Origin: Macrocybe gigantea
Lineage: Eukaryota; Basidiomycota; Agaricomycetes; Agaricales; Callistosporiaceae
Assembly: GCA_011319805.1 (NCBI GenBank)
Contig: SJRY01000266.1
Span: forward strand, 124,001 to 188,000
Direction: 5' to 3'
DNA: 64,000 nucleotides
The notes beneath the pieces were generated by a model. That model saw nothing but the letters and a program-made list of their open reading frames with translations, made no database searches and was not told the DNA's origin. Shown here one piece after another: positions 53,674-64,000 of the stretch. Position 1 is the stretch's first letter. Every line of letters begins with the position of its first letter. The translations under genes were made by a program, and so were the position numbers.

Positions 53674-54088
53674 TCAGGACGTGCGTATGTGAATGTTCAA
53701 GTTGAATGTTAATTTGGACATAAGAAGGCTGTGAACGGCCTCGAGGAGATAACGACAACCACTAGGCGGGAATGCATCTCGTAGTTCCAAACCAAGGTAG
53801 CCAGTGTGAACGCAGATGATGAATATCACGGTCAAAATCTCGATGGACAATTTCTGAATCTGGCAAGATAAACGTTCCTTCTGGTGAAGCTTGGTCCCTG
53901 AACTGAGGCAGGGCAAATTTCCGTTCCTCCTCGTATGTCATCCTATCAGAGATCTGGGTTATGCAGGCGATGTTCATAGGTAAAGGGCCCAGAGAGAAAG
54001 GTGAAAATGAGGGAGCTGTTCGTCTGGAAATAGAGGCAGAACGGTGTTGCAGGGAGCCCAGATCTCGACTGTTCAGCTGGAGCAGCAA
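53674..54088 (-). pseudogene. Possible F-box-like gene fragment
   Basis: One minus-strand frame reads IQKLSIEILTVIFIICVH, similar to an F-box-like (LPxEILxxIF) motif, preceded in another frame by a short Ser/Arg-rich part. No full domain follows. Weak evidence; could be chance. Confidence 0.3.
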
Positions 54089-55169
54089 TGCAGATCCCTA
54101 TGTGGCAACCTTATTATCTTCCTGACGGTCAAAATGGTATGATCAATAGGCCAAAAGGGATCCATGGCATCGTATTCCCTAGACAAGGTGCAACGGTGTA
54201 CTGAGAACAATAACAGGTGCCTCACTACCACTCTATAAAGTATTCGGTCCCGACGGCCTGGCGGGGAGGGCATGCAGATGAGTAGTCCAAATCCAAGTGC
54301 CACAGCTGCGACTGAAGGTGACAAACCTGATAGGAGCAAGAGAATTCGGGCTTGGCTCTATGGTCCGCATCCCTGAAAGACGATGTTAGAACGAGGTCTC
54401 GAACGCGCAGTGCATGGGGTAGATGACATACACGAGGGCCTCGAAAACGCCAACCAAAGAGGTGGAGTCCTCTAAGAACAAACGGGTGGCGTTAACCGAT
54501 GACATTAACAAAGCAGCATTTCATGCTCACTCAACGTCTTCACTAGGGCCTGGTCGAGCGTGGATGAGTCGGGCAGACTTAACCGAATAGAAGAGACATA
54601 CCTTTGTCGCAAAGCTCATCCTGCGGTCATGGTATGCAAGCAGCCTGACGTTAGTAGCTCCCAGGCACAGCTAGACAACTCTGTTAATCCTTCTCGCAAA
54701 TATATGCTGCGGCTTGAAGAAACGCACAACACTGCAACGAGGCTTTGAAAAGCGGGAGCGAGAATATGTATCATCGTTGATGTCGTCAGGATGACTGTAC
54801 TATGGCAAAGTCAGTAACCTTTACAACGGCTATGAAGCAGATTGAAAGCTAACGAGATAAGGGAGTTCTGCCAGTTTTGTCAAAATATGTCACCCATAGT
54901 TTAAAAGGGTACACACCTAAAGAGTTCCCACTGTGGCAATGTTGGAAGAAAGCCTGGTCGTTGAAACGTATCAGAAAGGACCGTGATCGAGCATGGTTAT
55001 GTGAAACATACGGTCAACCATTTTCCATCTACAAGGGGGTCAACCTGAATGACAGGTAAGATAATATTGACAAATAGCAAGATGATGTACCAATTTCCTG
55101 CGCAGCTCCTGATGGAAAAAAAAAAGCATTCAGGAAATACGGAAAAATGCATAGACATTAAAACCTTAC
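54089..55169. other. Intergenic, no gene recognised
   Basis: Short chance frames only. A hydrophobic minus-strand frame at 54073-54339 begins with a signal-peptide-like stretch but lacks further support. Confidence 0.35.
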
Positions 55170-56205
55170 ACGTGCAGAAATGTGCCCTTCGTCCTCATGG
55201 TCGGTGGGTAAGATGTCTGATGCAAGGATCAGCGACATCTTCGAATGGAAGCAAGAGTGACTCACGGCTGATGTTGTCAGAGTTAAGCCCTCCGTGCCCA
55301 GCGACTACCATGAAAAGGAATTAAAGGCCATACGAAAGGTCTTGGGAGTGGATGCAAGACACTGACAGTAGAAGAACAATCGTTCATTATACTGCTCATC
55401 GCTGACCAGCCATTCGATGGCATTGAGGATGTTTTCCCTCGTCGGCTCCATCGCACTCGAAGAATTTTCACATAGGATAATACTTTTTTCGACGTGATAG
55501 ATATCTATTCATCGTGAACAAAATAAAACGGGTCTTGAAATATACAGCCTACCTTTGATGCATTTCGCCACTGCAAGCACATCGTGTTTGCCGGCTTGCA
55601 TCTCTAGGTCCTGTCCATCATAGCTGCAACCAATCTAAGAAAAAGGCACTATAAGCAGAATGCAATGGAAAGCAGTCCGAACTGGACCCACGAAAACGGC
55701 TTTGACGCTGGTCATGTTGCCCAAGAATGCCTAGCGGTCGACTGCAATCGAGAGGTGATGCAAAATGACCGGGAAATGCTCGCGTATTTAAGGTCCTCAA
55801 AGGGCGCTGAGAGGGTCTACTGTCAGCGGCGGTATCCTACAATGACCGATGGACATCAGCCATTTGCAGAGCATCCTGCATAAATCCGGGAGTATGTCAG
55901 GAAGAATGGCGCCTAGCACAGCACTGCGGGGTTGATGGATACATCATCATTGAATTACGATTGGGCAGGATCGACATCGCATTCCTGTAAGCGCTCGATA
56001 CATGTCCAACTAGGCGCCTTCTTTTCCGAATGTATAACCAGAAGTTGCCGATGAGAAATCTCCGAGGACAAAAGATGCCGAAAAGGCGCTGGACAGTTGT
56101 CGATGCTCCCCAAGCTGCTTTTTATATGAGTTCCCGGAATGCAGAGGCGCACTCAGGTTGAGCAGTTGAGGGGCCATTGCCCGAGGAGCACGGCCATGGA
56201 CAATA
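55170..56205 (-). pseudogene. Duplicated unit Y, copy 1: unrecognised minus-strand gene fragment
   Basis: Aligns with 58740-59625 over about 1 kb with frequent substitutions and small indels. On the minus strand a conserved exon encodes IGC(N/S)YDGQ(D)xEMQAGKHDVL then a GT donor, preceded by a 3' splice site and an upstream exon (M-T-S-[VI]-K-A-x-F then GTG(G/A)GT). Further exons are interrupted by stops in both copies. Function not recognised. Conserved exon borders suggest a real ancestral gene that is now decaying. Confidence 0.4.
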
Positions 56206-56632
56206 TGTTTTACCTGCAGATCGACAATAGTCAGGTGTCATTCCTGATTGGCGCGGCTGTCTTCCGTTGACCCGAAGGATCTTGCTGAGGTAACGGACAT
56301 TGTTTTCTTTCCGATTCGTCGTTCCCTATATACGTGGCATGTACGAACACCCGGAATACATCTCTCTCTTGGCTATACTCCCCAGTAAGACCCAACGAAA
56401 ACCAAACTAAATCCACGCGGCACGCCAAAACGTTGTTCGAACACGTCGAACATTACCGACTACATGCTAACTACTCGTCCTACCCGCTTCCGAGAACGAC
56501 CACGTCCCTCCCTTTCCGTTGGTGAGTACGAATTCCTCCCACACCCGTCGTCACAAGAAAATATGGGCAATTACAGGACGTTGTCATGGTGGAATTACGT
56601 GCAGTACATTAACGTTCTGCTCGACCTTTGAA
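56206..56632. other. Intergenic 3' of F-box 3
   Basis: 56560-56632 retains a diverged form of the F-box 3' flank (AGAACGTTAATGTACTGCACG on the minus strand). Nothing else is recognised. Confidence 0.35.
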
Positions 56633-58254
56633 TCAAACACTGAAAAAGTTCATCTCCAAGTCAAATCCTTTCTGACGCAAGGCCTCGAGAGCACAGAACG
56701 ACGCGAATGATTCAAGCCCTCGTTCAGGCTTTGCACCTCTAACCTTGATGATCTCGATACGATGCACAACACTGTGTTCCCCGATGTCTTCCCACCGACT
56801 CTTCACGACGCCGACCAACAGCGAGAATATGGTATCATAATCCGACTCTCGAGTGGATCGAGCATGGAAGTTGTATTCGAGGCGTTGCAGTTGAGGCAGA
56901 ACGACTTTATCCTGTTCGCCGGTCACTGCGAGAGACTCGAGGATGTCGTTGTAGATGCAGAACCTATTCTCGGTGAGTTTGAGCACCGTCAACGTCGAGA
57001 TAAGCGGGGCATAACGCGCCCATTTCGCCGTGCTAATCAGAATATGTTCCAACGCGAACGTCTTGAGCATACATTTAGATTCTGATATAAAATTCCGAAT
57101 GCACTTGTGCGACAGAGCGTATTTGTCAGGATCATCCTCCCAGGATCGAATGGCGAGCGTCAAATCTTGAAGAGCAGGCAATTCAAGCCAATTCAACAGA
57201 GTGGTTAAAGGGGTATCAGTCCTCCAACCACCCTCCTCAAATGTTTCGAGGGACACCAAGGTGCGGTGAACGAGACGTGTGGGTGGAATGGGGCTGGATA
57301 TGTCCTCGACCACCCGACAACGCATGTGCAATAGGCCATCGCATGTAGTAAGAATATGCAAAGCCTGAGATAGTTCTACCGGCAAGAGTGACACCTTCCG
57401 AAGTTTCCGGAGCTGATACGAAGGGAACTCGTCGATGTATACATTGCAGAATTCGGCCTCGTCTAGCTGTGGTGCACGTATGGGAGCGAAGGAAAACGTA
57501 TTTATCAGGGATGCACCAAGACTGAGAAATTTCAGCTCTGGAAAATTCCAGAATGAAGGCGTCACCGCTCCCAAATGCTTCATTTCAGTCTTGTCGAATA
57601 TAATCCGGGCTTCTCGCCAACGATGGGATGAATCACGAACTTCGTCCAGGAATCGTGGAGGCGCATTCTTGAAAGAGTACCGGGCATCTCGTAAATCCAT
57701 GCCAACATTCAAATAATGGTTGCCGGATCTCGAAAGACACCAGATCGTTTGAGCCGCGCGTCTCATCAGATCCCGGTCTTTTATCTGGAAATCTATGTTG
57801 ATCCAAAGCGATGGCATGGAAATCGCTATCGTCCTCCATTGTTGACAAACGGATGCAAGCGTGAACGGGATATCCATCAGATTCGGAGGAACCCGGTCAA
57901 GGTAGCTGGAGGTGCTATCCGGTTCCTCTCTCTGGAAAAGCGAACTGACGTAGATGACGAATATCGAGGCAATAACCTCGACAGGCAGCATTCGAAATTT
58001 GGATAGCACCGACAAGTGCTCTTTCCTATAGAGTTCCAACCTGTTCTTAAACCGCTGCAGACGGGAAATCTGATCCTCCAGGTTCGCTATCTCGGATGAG
58101 ATTTGAGCGACAAATTCCTCGCCCAGGCGACGTTCGCCATCGGAAGGAACGTGATTGGTGCCAAGAAAGGGAATCAGGGGGAAGAGAGTGGTTTTTCATC
58201 TGGGGAAGGGAGAATGGAGTTGCAAGAAGGGCAGATATCGACATTGGGCGACAT
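56633..58254 (-). pseudogene. F-box-like protein, family member 3, frameshifted near N-terminus
   Basis: Same architecture and flanks as members 1 and 2: ATG 58254, CPSCNS, coiled coil, F-box-like motif, leucine-rich remainder ending FDLEMNFFSV. The G-run at 58177-58181 has five Gs where member 2 has six, so the frame breaks after about 25 codons; 56633-58039 is open for 468 codons. Either a recent pseudogene or a homopolymer assembly error. The promoter block is at 58262-58287, 8 bases before the ATG. Confidence 0.75.
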
Positions 58255-58261
58255 GGTCGGA

Positions 58262-58287
58262 CGAGTCAGAGTGTTGTTTACCACGTG
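58262..58287 (-). promoter_or_regulatory. Conserved F-box promoter block, member 3
   Basis: Minus-strand CACGTGGTAAACAACACTCT then GACTCG, identical to the member 1 block. It sits closer to the ATG than in members 1 and 2 because of a 17-bp deletion. Confidence 0.5.
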
Positions 58288-58739
58288 GTGGACCACCTCG
58301 ATGCTGCAAGGACACGTTGCCCAGCCCTGTTTGATAAAATGAACAAAAACAAGCACCTGAGCCTGATGGAAAAAACGAACGTGAGGCGGATATTTATGTT
58401 CTTGATCCGCTCTGCAGCTGCGGTCGTTGCGTTCCTCAAGAGAACCATAGTTGCTCCTGAAATTTTAAGGGCGTGTTGGGCTCCGGAGCAACCAGGACGG
58501 CAATGAGCTAGCTTGCAGCCCTGGAGTACGAATTTCATCATAAATACTGTGTAGAATGACAACGACAATTAGAAGATCCAGTAACATCTTGTCGCTGCTT
58601 TAAGCCTCTTGCCCAACCCACGTGGCTCCCAGAGGCATCCCTGCTATTGTGGTTAGAGCTGGGTCGCAATGCGCTGCACAGGGCGGGTACGGTGGAGAAA
58701 TGGAGATTATTTCACGCGCAGAGACGTTGTGGCGAAACG
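58288..58739. other. Upstream part of duplicated F-box unit plus spacer
   Basis: 58330-58510 aligns with 49500-49690. The rest shows no gene. Confidence 0.4.
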
Positions 58740-59625
58740 CATAAACAAAGCCTCACGCGTGCAGAAATGCGCCCTTCGTCTTCGTGGTAGGCGAGTAAGA
58801 CGTCTGATGCAAGAATCGGCAACATCTTTGAAGAAAAGCAAAAGCGACTCACGGCTGACATTGTCAGAGTTAAGCTTCCACGGCCAGCGACTACCATGAA
58901 GTGGATTGAAGACCGTAGGAAAAATCTCGGAGATGGATGCAGGATACTCACAATGGAAGAACAATCATTCATTATACTGATCATCGCTAACCAGCCATTC
59001 GATGGCACTGAGAATGTTTTCTATCGTTCGGCTCCATCGGATTTGAAGAATTTTCACGTAGGATGACGCTTTTTTCAACATTATAGATATCTTTTCATCA
59101 CGAGACAACAAAACGGATCCTGAAATGTGGGGCTGACCTTTGATGGATTTCGCCACCGAAAGCACATCGTGCTTCCCGGCTTGCATCTCTGGGTCCTGTC
59201 CGTCGTAGCTGCAACCAATCTGGGGAAAAGAAATACTGCAAGTGCAACGTATTAAAAGCAGTCCAAACTGGACTCACGAAAGCGGCTTTGATGCTGGTCA
59301 TACTGCCAAAGAGTGCCTCGTGGTCAACTGGAATCGAGAGGTGAGGTAAAATACCCAGGAAATGTTCGCATATTTAAGGTCCTCAAAATGCACTGGCAGG
59401 GTCTCCTGGGCGGCGGTGCCCCACTAAGCGCCTTCCTTTCCCAGTGAATAACCAGAAGTCGCCCACGAGAAATCGATTCCGAAGACAGAAGACGCCAAAA
59501 AGGTGCTGGACAGTCGTCGATGCTTCACACCTCAAGCTGCTTTACATGAGTTCCCTGAAAGCAGAGGTGCGCTGAGGTTGAGCAATTCAAGGGCCGTTGC
59601 CGAGGAGCATGGCCGTGGACAATTG
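58740..59625 (-). pseudogene. Duplicated unit Y, copy 2: unrecognised minus-strand gene fragment
   Basis: Paralogue of 55170-56205. The exon with CSYDGQDPEMQAGKHDVLSV is intact, with AG (about 59222) and GT (about 59138) borders; the upstream exon ends at about 59278 with GTGAGT. The next minus-strand stretch encodes ILQIRWSRTIENILSAIEWL and then stops. Not recognised. Confidence 0.4.
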
Positions 59626-59768
59626 AGCGTCGAAAGTGTTTCCCATCGTCGACACTCTGTCGAGCGTAACTCTGTAGTTCAAGCGTATAGAGAACACGAT
59701 GATCTGTTCTCCAAGCATACTGTATATGAATTTAGTCACACGCGTGCGAGTCCGTGATCGCGTCCCCG

Positions 59769-60382
59769 ATGCTCTTCTGTCCAACCTGCGCCAACCTCCT
59801 CGTCATCTCCTCCGAAACCGGCTACAACAAATGGGCATGCAACACCTGCCCATACGAGTTTCCTATATCCAAGCAAGTACGTACAATCCCTGCTCAATGG
59901 CTCATCAGGCCCTCGTATAGCTCTGCTCACTTGTTCTGGCACCTCCTCGACGCTCGGACCGGTCGTACAGATGACATCGAGGACGAAACTGAAGCGCAAA
60001 GAGGTCGATGACGTTCTTGGAGGCGATGAGATGTGGAAAGACGCAGATAAGACGATGGGTGAGCGTTGTTTCTCCCGGACTTGCGTTTCTGTCTTGGGGC
60101 GATGCGAGATGGAGAGATTGACCTTTGCGACTCCCAGCTACCTGCGACAAGTGCAACAACAATCAGGCGTACTTTTATCAGCTTCAGATCAGGTCCGCCG
60201 ATGAACCCATGACGACGTGTAAGTGGTCCTGCCTTTACTGAACCTTTCCGCTTTTTCACTCTCTTCCCTTTTTTTCCTAGTCTATCGGTAAGATTTCCCG
60301 TATTCTACGCCAGTAACCGCTTGATTAACACGCGGACCGGGGCAGATGCACCGCTTGCGCGCACCAATGGCGCGAAAACTAA
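59769..60382 (+). CDS. RPC11: RNA polymerase III subunit RPC11 (C11), with 7-nt microexon
   Basis: Subunit of nuclear RNA polymerase III responsible for intrinsic RNA cleavage, termination and reinitiation. Five exons give 106 aa, the usual length: 59769-59876, 59971-60058, 60138-60218, 60281-60287 and 60346-60382. The N-terminal zinc ribbon is CPTCANLL...CNTCP. The linker has KRKEVDDVLGGDEMW. The C-terminal TFIIS-like ribbon is CDKCNNNQAYF...CTACAHQW, with the catalytic acidic loop QIRSADEPMTT. All introns are GT-AG and all phases agree; the 7-nt exon 4 supplies Tyr and parts of the flanking Phe and Arg codons between MTT and the last Cys pair. Confidence 0.95.
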
Positions 60383-60795
60383 GCATCTTGTCCTTAACCA
60401 TCAAAACATTGAATTGCAACTTTATCTCCCAGTTCTGCACGTTCCCCACTTATGGCGCGCCGCTATGGCTGCTGGTCTAGCAGAATGTGATCCAATGGAC
60501 GAGCCGCTGAAGAACCCTACTCTGAGCATCTATTCAGGGGTGGGGATTGCTCGGGAAATGAGGTATATACCGTCCGAGTCGATATCCTTCCCATCGTTCA
60601 ACGATACTGATCTACAATATGGTACGATAATGAAAAAAGCAGAGACCATGATAATAGTACAGGTTGATCGGTAATCTGACAATGTAAAACGTTATGAACA
60701 GAAGGAAAAAGGGAAAGCGGGTCGTTCCATGAATAATACAGACCGTGTCATGATGAAATCGTTCATAAGAACTCGGTGTCTCCGCCGGTGCCGTT
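60383..60795. other. Convergent 3' region between RPC11 and the antiporter gene
   Basis: No gene recognised. Room for both 3' UTRs. Confidence 0.4.
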
Positions 60796-63700
60796 TTAGT
60801 CCACCAAAGCGGCAGCCTGGACGACGACAGCCCCATTCCCGCATCTCGCGACCACAAACGCCGTTGCAACGTCTCCGATTGTTTTCTTCACCTCGCTCCC
60901 TACGCTGCCATGCTCGTCCATAATTGCCTTCAGCTCCGACCGGTGGTCTTCTACCGCCATGCGGCGTGAGCGCCCAGCCACGACGAGAAGGCGCGTGTGC
61001 CGGCTATGTGAGACAATCTGCTGGTTTGCCTCCTGGATCGCGGCATGTAGCGGGACAGGCGTCGATAGCTCTTTAAAGTTGATCCTAGAAAGCGCGTCGG
61101 ATGTCGCTGGCTGGGAGCTCGAATCATTTTGTACGCCGGTGTATCGCGTCCAGAGGATGTTGTCCGCGGTCTCGGACTGCAGTCTGACTTCAGTGTTTTG
61201 TTGGCCGTAGACTGTGTCCGGAAAGCCTGCGATGCCCTGCAGGAATGCAAATCAGTAATTATGAAAATATAAATTCCACCAATATTCACTTACAGAGGCG
61301 ACCGTCTGAGTATTTACCTCTTCTGGTAACAGGCTCTTGATTTCACTACCAGTGATGGCAGCACTTACAGGAGCGATGAGAGTCGTTGCTTCAACGTCTT
61401 TCTTCCTCAGCCTTAGAACCGTTGCTGTCATCTTCGGATTCTCGCAGATCTGGACAACAAATTCGAGCGCAAGCCTATCATCTGGGCCACCGAAGAACGG
61501 CAGGAATAGGTGAGTCTTGGGTGACATTGATGGTGCCATGCCCGGCATAGTCTGATCGACGAATAGCGCGACATCGCACTTTGCTCGCGCAAATACGCCA
61601 CGGACAAATTGCGAATGAATAACTGAAGCTGTTTTTTCCACTGTATTTGAGGACTTGAAGAGGGCATCGAATGGATTGTTGATAGGCGATTTCAAATTCG
61701 GGGTATTGGGCTCGGTGGTCATCACTGTGTCGTTCGCACCATCGACGACAGGTGGAAGCCAAGGCAACATGATCATCTCTGAAGCGTGGTTTTGCGCATG
61801 CTCTGACACGCTGTACGCTAGGTCGTCGTATGGTACGATAGACAATGATGGTGTGATCGGGAGTTCATTGAGTTGACCAAACATTCGGAACACAGCCAGC
61901 ACTGCGTCCGTATGAAGCAAAGTCTCTGCGGCGGACGATTTCATGACTGCAGATACACGATCCGACAGCTCGATTAAACGTAGGGCCTCGATGGCCAGAG
62001 GTTGCTGGAGAACTGGAGATTTTGCTGCTGAACGTTGGCTTTCCGAGGATGATCGTGTAATAAGCAAAGGGTGAGATCCTGTAGGAGGTTGGACGAGTTG
62101 AGCAAGAGCCATCGCTCCTGGCAGATGTTCCAGCTTGTCCAGAACAACCGTGAACCTTCTTTTGGCAACGCCTTCCTCTTGCGTCAATTTCTTATCTCTT
62201 CTACGACCCATCTCATCGTCGGCAACATTGTCGAAGTTGGCACCCGTCGCCGAAATCCGTACACGTAGATGCATCGGGTATAAGCTCGTTACCATCGGTG
62301 TCGTCATAAATGTGAGAACCAAAGCCTCCAAGACGAACATAGAAAACACTTTCTGGGCGGATGATGAGAAAAAAAGAGATTCCCCAGTATATCTCGGCGT
62401 ACCTGTGACAGAATGCCAGCGGACAACCCAACGTTGAGGACGATCAGTTCCACCAAACTAGATCAAGCAATCAGCAACGAGGACGTATAGCTCACAAGGT
62501 ACTCGCACCCTTTACAGCTCATCAAGGAACCGATTGCGCCAGCTTCTCGCCACTTGAATCCGGCGCCATATTTGGCTGCCAGTGCACATCCGCCAAATTT
62601 CCCCACAAAAGCAGTGAATATGATTGCAATCGTGTAACCCCATGTGATTCCTGACAATATGACGTCAGGAGTCTGAAAGCATATCTGAAAGCGACCCACC
62701 ATCGTTCAAAAGCCTAAGATTGGTAGAAAGCCCAGAAAGTGTGAAATACTCCCAACCAGTTAATAAATCCATCGAAACGGAGCCATTGAAATTGCGACAC
62801 ACCAAGGGAAGGAATATGATAGAAACCATGTCTTCTAGCTTCTCGGTTAAGGCAATGGCTAAACCACCCTCCCGAGGAACAATGACACCAGCTACGAATG
62901 CCCCTGTCCAGAGTGTCATGGCTCAGCCGGGGATAGAGAATCAAGGCGAGACTCACCGAAAATAGCATGCACTCCGATAACGTCAGTGAAGAAGGCAGAT
63001 CCGAAGAGAACCAAAATCGTAATCGTCATGAAGGAAACCGTGGGACCGCTCTCAACTGCAAGAATAGTGGTTAGGAACAACGCAGTTCAAGAAGGAAAGA
63101 AGCTGACTGGAGCCGGTTCTGATAGCAATCCATTTTAAAACCCGTTTAACGGGGAATAATAAGAATAAAGTCCACCCAACGCAAACCATAAGGATCCATA
63201 GAGCAGTTAGGCCTGAGCCAGCGTTTACCAACGCGACGCTGAGAGCGAGCAATACCCATCCAACTGAACCGAGGTTGACTAAGAGGTCTTTGCGCACATA
63301 ACGACGGATAGAAGACATACTGATATCGTTACCAACTCCGGCAGAAAGGACAACTATCCCAACCGTAGTATCCAGCAACTTGAGCTCCGTAAGGATTCGA
63401 CATAGTACCGGAAAGGCCGTGATGGAGTAAGCAACGCCAGCAAACAGCATAAAATGCGTGAATTCGATGTTCTGATTGATGAACTGCTTATAAATGGCGA
63501 CCGAGAGGCCCGCTCCAATTCCAAAGGCAAGATCATGCCGGCTAGTGCAACGATGGTAGATAACCGCCAATTCCGCTTGATGACAGCACCTTCTATCTCC
63601 AACCCGACGAGGAAAAGGAAAAGACAAAGGCCGATGTTGGCCACGAGACTGAGATAAGACTGAGAAGCATCCGGAAATATGTGTTGCGTGAAGCCAGGTA

Positions 63701-64000
63701 TACATCCTGCATAAGGGTTAATTAAATGAAGGTGGCGTTCTGATAGCATAGAAGTCACCGAAGGCAGTTGGACCTGAGCGGAACGAGCGCGTCAGTCAAA
63801 AGCCTCGGCAAGTCAGGTGTGAGACACGCTACCCAAAATAATTCCTCCCAAGACTTCCGCGATGACCTTTGGCTGCCGTAGCTTCTGCAGCCCGAGTGAT
63901 AAGAAGCTAGCAGTTGCGATGATTATACCTGGATATATGCGTCGGCGTGAAGTCATACTAATGCATCTATCATTGACATACCAACTTGAATGATCCAGAG
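60796..64000 (-). CDS. KHA1: K+/H+ antiporter, KHA1-like (CPA2 family), 5' end outside window
   Basis: Exchanges K+ for H+ across an endomembrane (Golgi/endosome in yeast). Multi-exon minus-strand gene; stop at 60796-60798, start beyond 64000. The membrane part (63950-62250) has many hydrophobic helices in CPA2 order: QPKVIAEVLGGIILG, LVANIGLCLFLFLVGLEIE, the AYSITAFPVLCRILTELKLL discontinuous helix and VGNDI carrying the conserved ND pair, split by an intron (about 63263-63317), then GAFVAGVIVPR. A long cytosolic C-terminus (62240-60800) follows, with two weak nucleotide-binding-like halves as in Kha1. Other introns include 61237-61293. No stop within joined exons as far as traced. Confidence 0.9.

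Noticed and set aside
1..64000. CRISPR arrays, bacterial operons or phage genes
   Set aside because: Spliceosomal introns, fungal genes and eukaryotic transposons throughout; no spaced short repeats.

Overview
The window reads as nuclear DNA of a filamentous basidiomycete, most likely an Agaricomycete. The genes carry many introns of about 47-90 nt, and they are fungal: Sho1, a Gda1-type apyrase, a Gcn4/Cpc1-type bZIP, Kha1, Rpc11 and a recently expanded F-box family. The transposon families (self-priming chromovirus, Ngaro tyrosine-recombinase element, hAT) also fit. Species and family cannot be fixed from sequence alone.

Positions 1-24,700 are a nested transposon cluster with no host gene. 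Three copies of one chromovirus (Ty3/gypsy with chromodomain, 320-bp LTR) are present. Copy A (1-3680) is cut by the window edge. Copy B (4140-10648) is complete, with a 5-bp CAAGA duplication and LTRs differing at two bases. Copy C (20092-23628) is heavily CpG-decayed and carries a nested solo LTR. Copies A and B sit in an older gypsy gag on the minus strand, now split over 3681-4139, 10649-10769 and 11897-12748. A second old minus-strand gypsy (13051-16025) is split by a 1.1-kb solo LTR. A hAT transposon (16367-19789, 8-bp duplication) lies in the flank of that element.

Positions 24,767-31,900 hold three minus-strand host genes: an alpha/beta hydrolase of the BEM46/ABHD13 type, a Golgi-type nucleoside diphosphatase (GDA1/CD39) and a Gcn4/Cpc1-like bZIP regulator of amino-acid starvation.

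Positions 34,504-39,824 hold an intact Ngaro-like retrotransposon on the minus strand, with the A1-ORFs-B1-A2-B2 split direct repeats. A1 and A2 (404 bp) are identical, B1 and B2 (102 bp) are identical, and Gag, RT/RNase H and tyrosine recombinase frames are all open, so it is very young.

Positions 40,425-64,000 are host genes plus local duplications. Three F-box paralogues (one frameshifted) share a CACGTG-containing promoter block. Two of them face each other around a divergent pair: mitochondrial FAD-dependent glycerol-3-phosphate dehydrogenase (GUT2) and the osmosensor SHO1, which share a 266-bp intergenic region. Next come a nine-exon coiled-coil protein with a central hydrophobic segment (one-base break, resemblance to alpha-helical pore-forming folds is only inferred), a SPRY protein, a duplicated unrecognised minus-strand gene fragment, the Pol III subunit RPC11 with a 7-nt microexon, and a K+/H+ antiporter (KHA1-like) running off the right edge.

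The most unusual signals are in chromovirus copy B. The primer-binding site is an 11-base complement of the predicted mRNA 5' end (self-priming). The roughly 1,050-nt leader has no ATG yet carries a long open frame. A GGGTTTT slippery heptamer lies in the gag/pol overlap, and an extra small ORF overlaps the pol stop.
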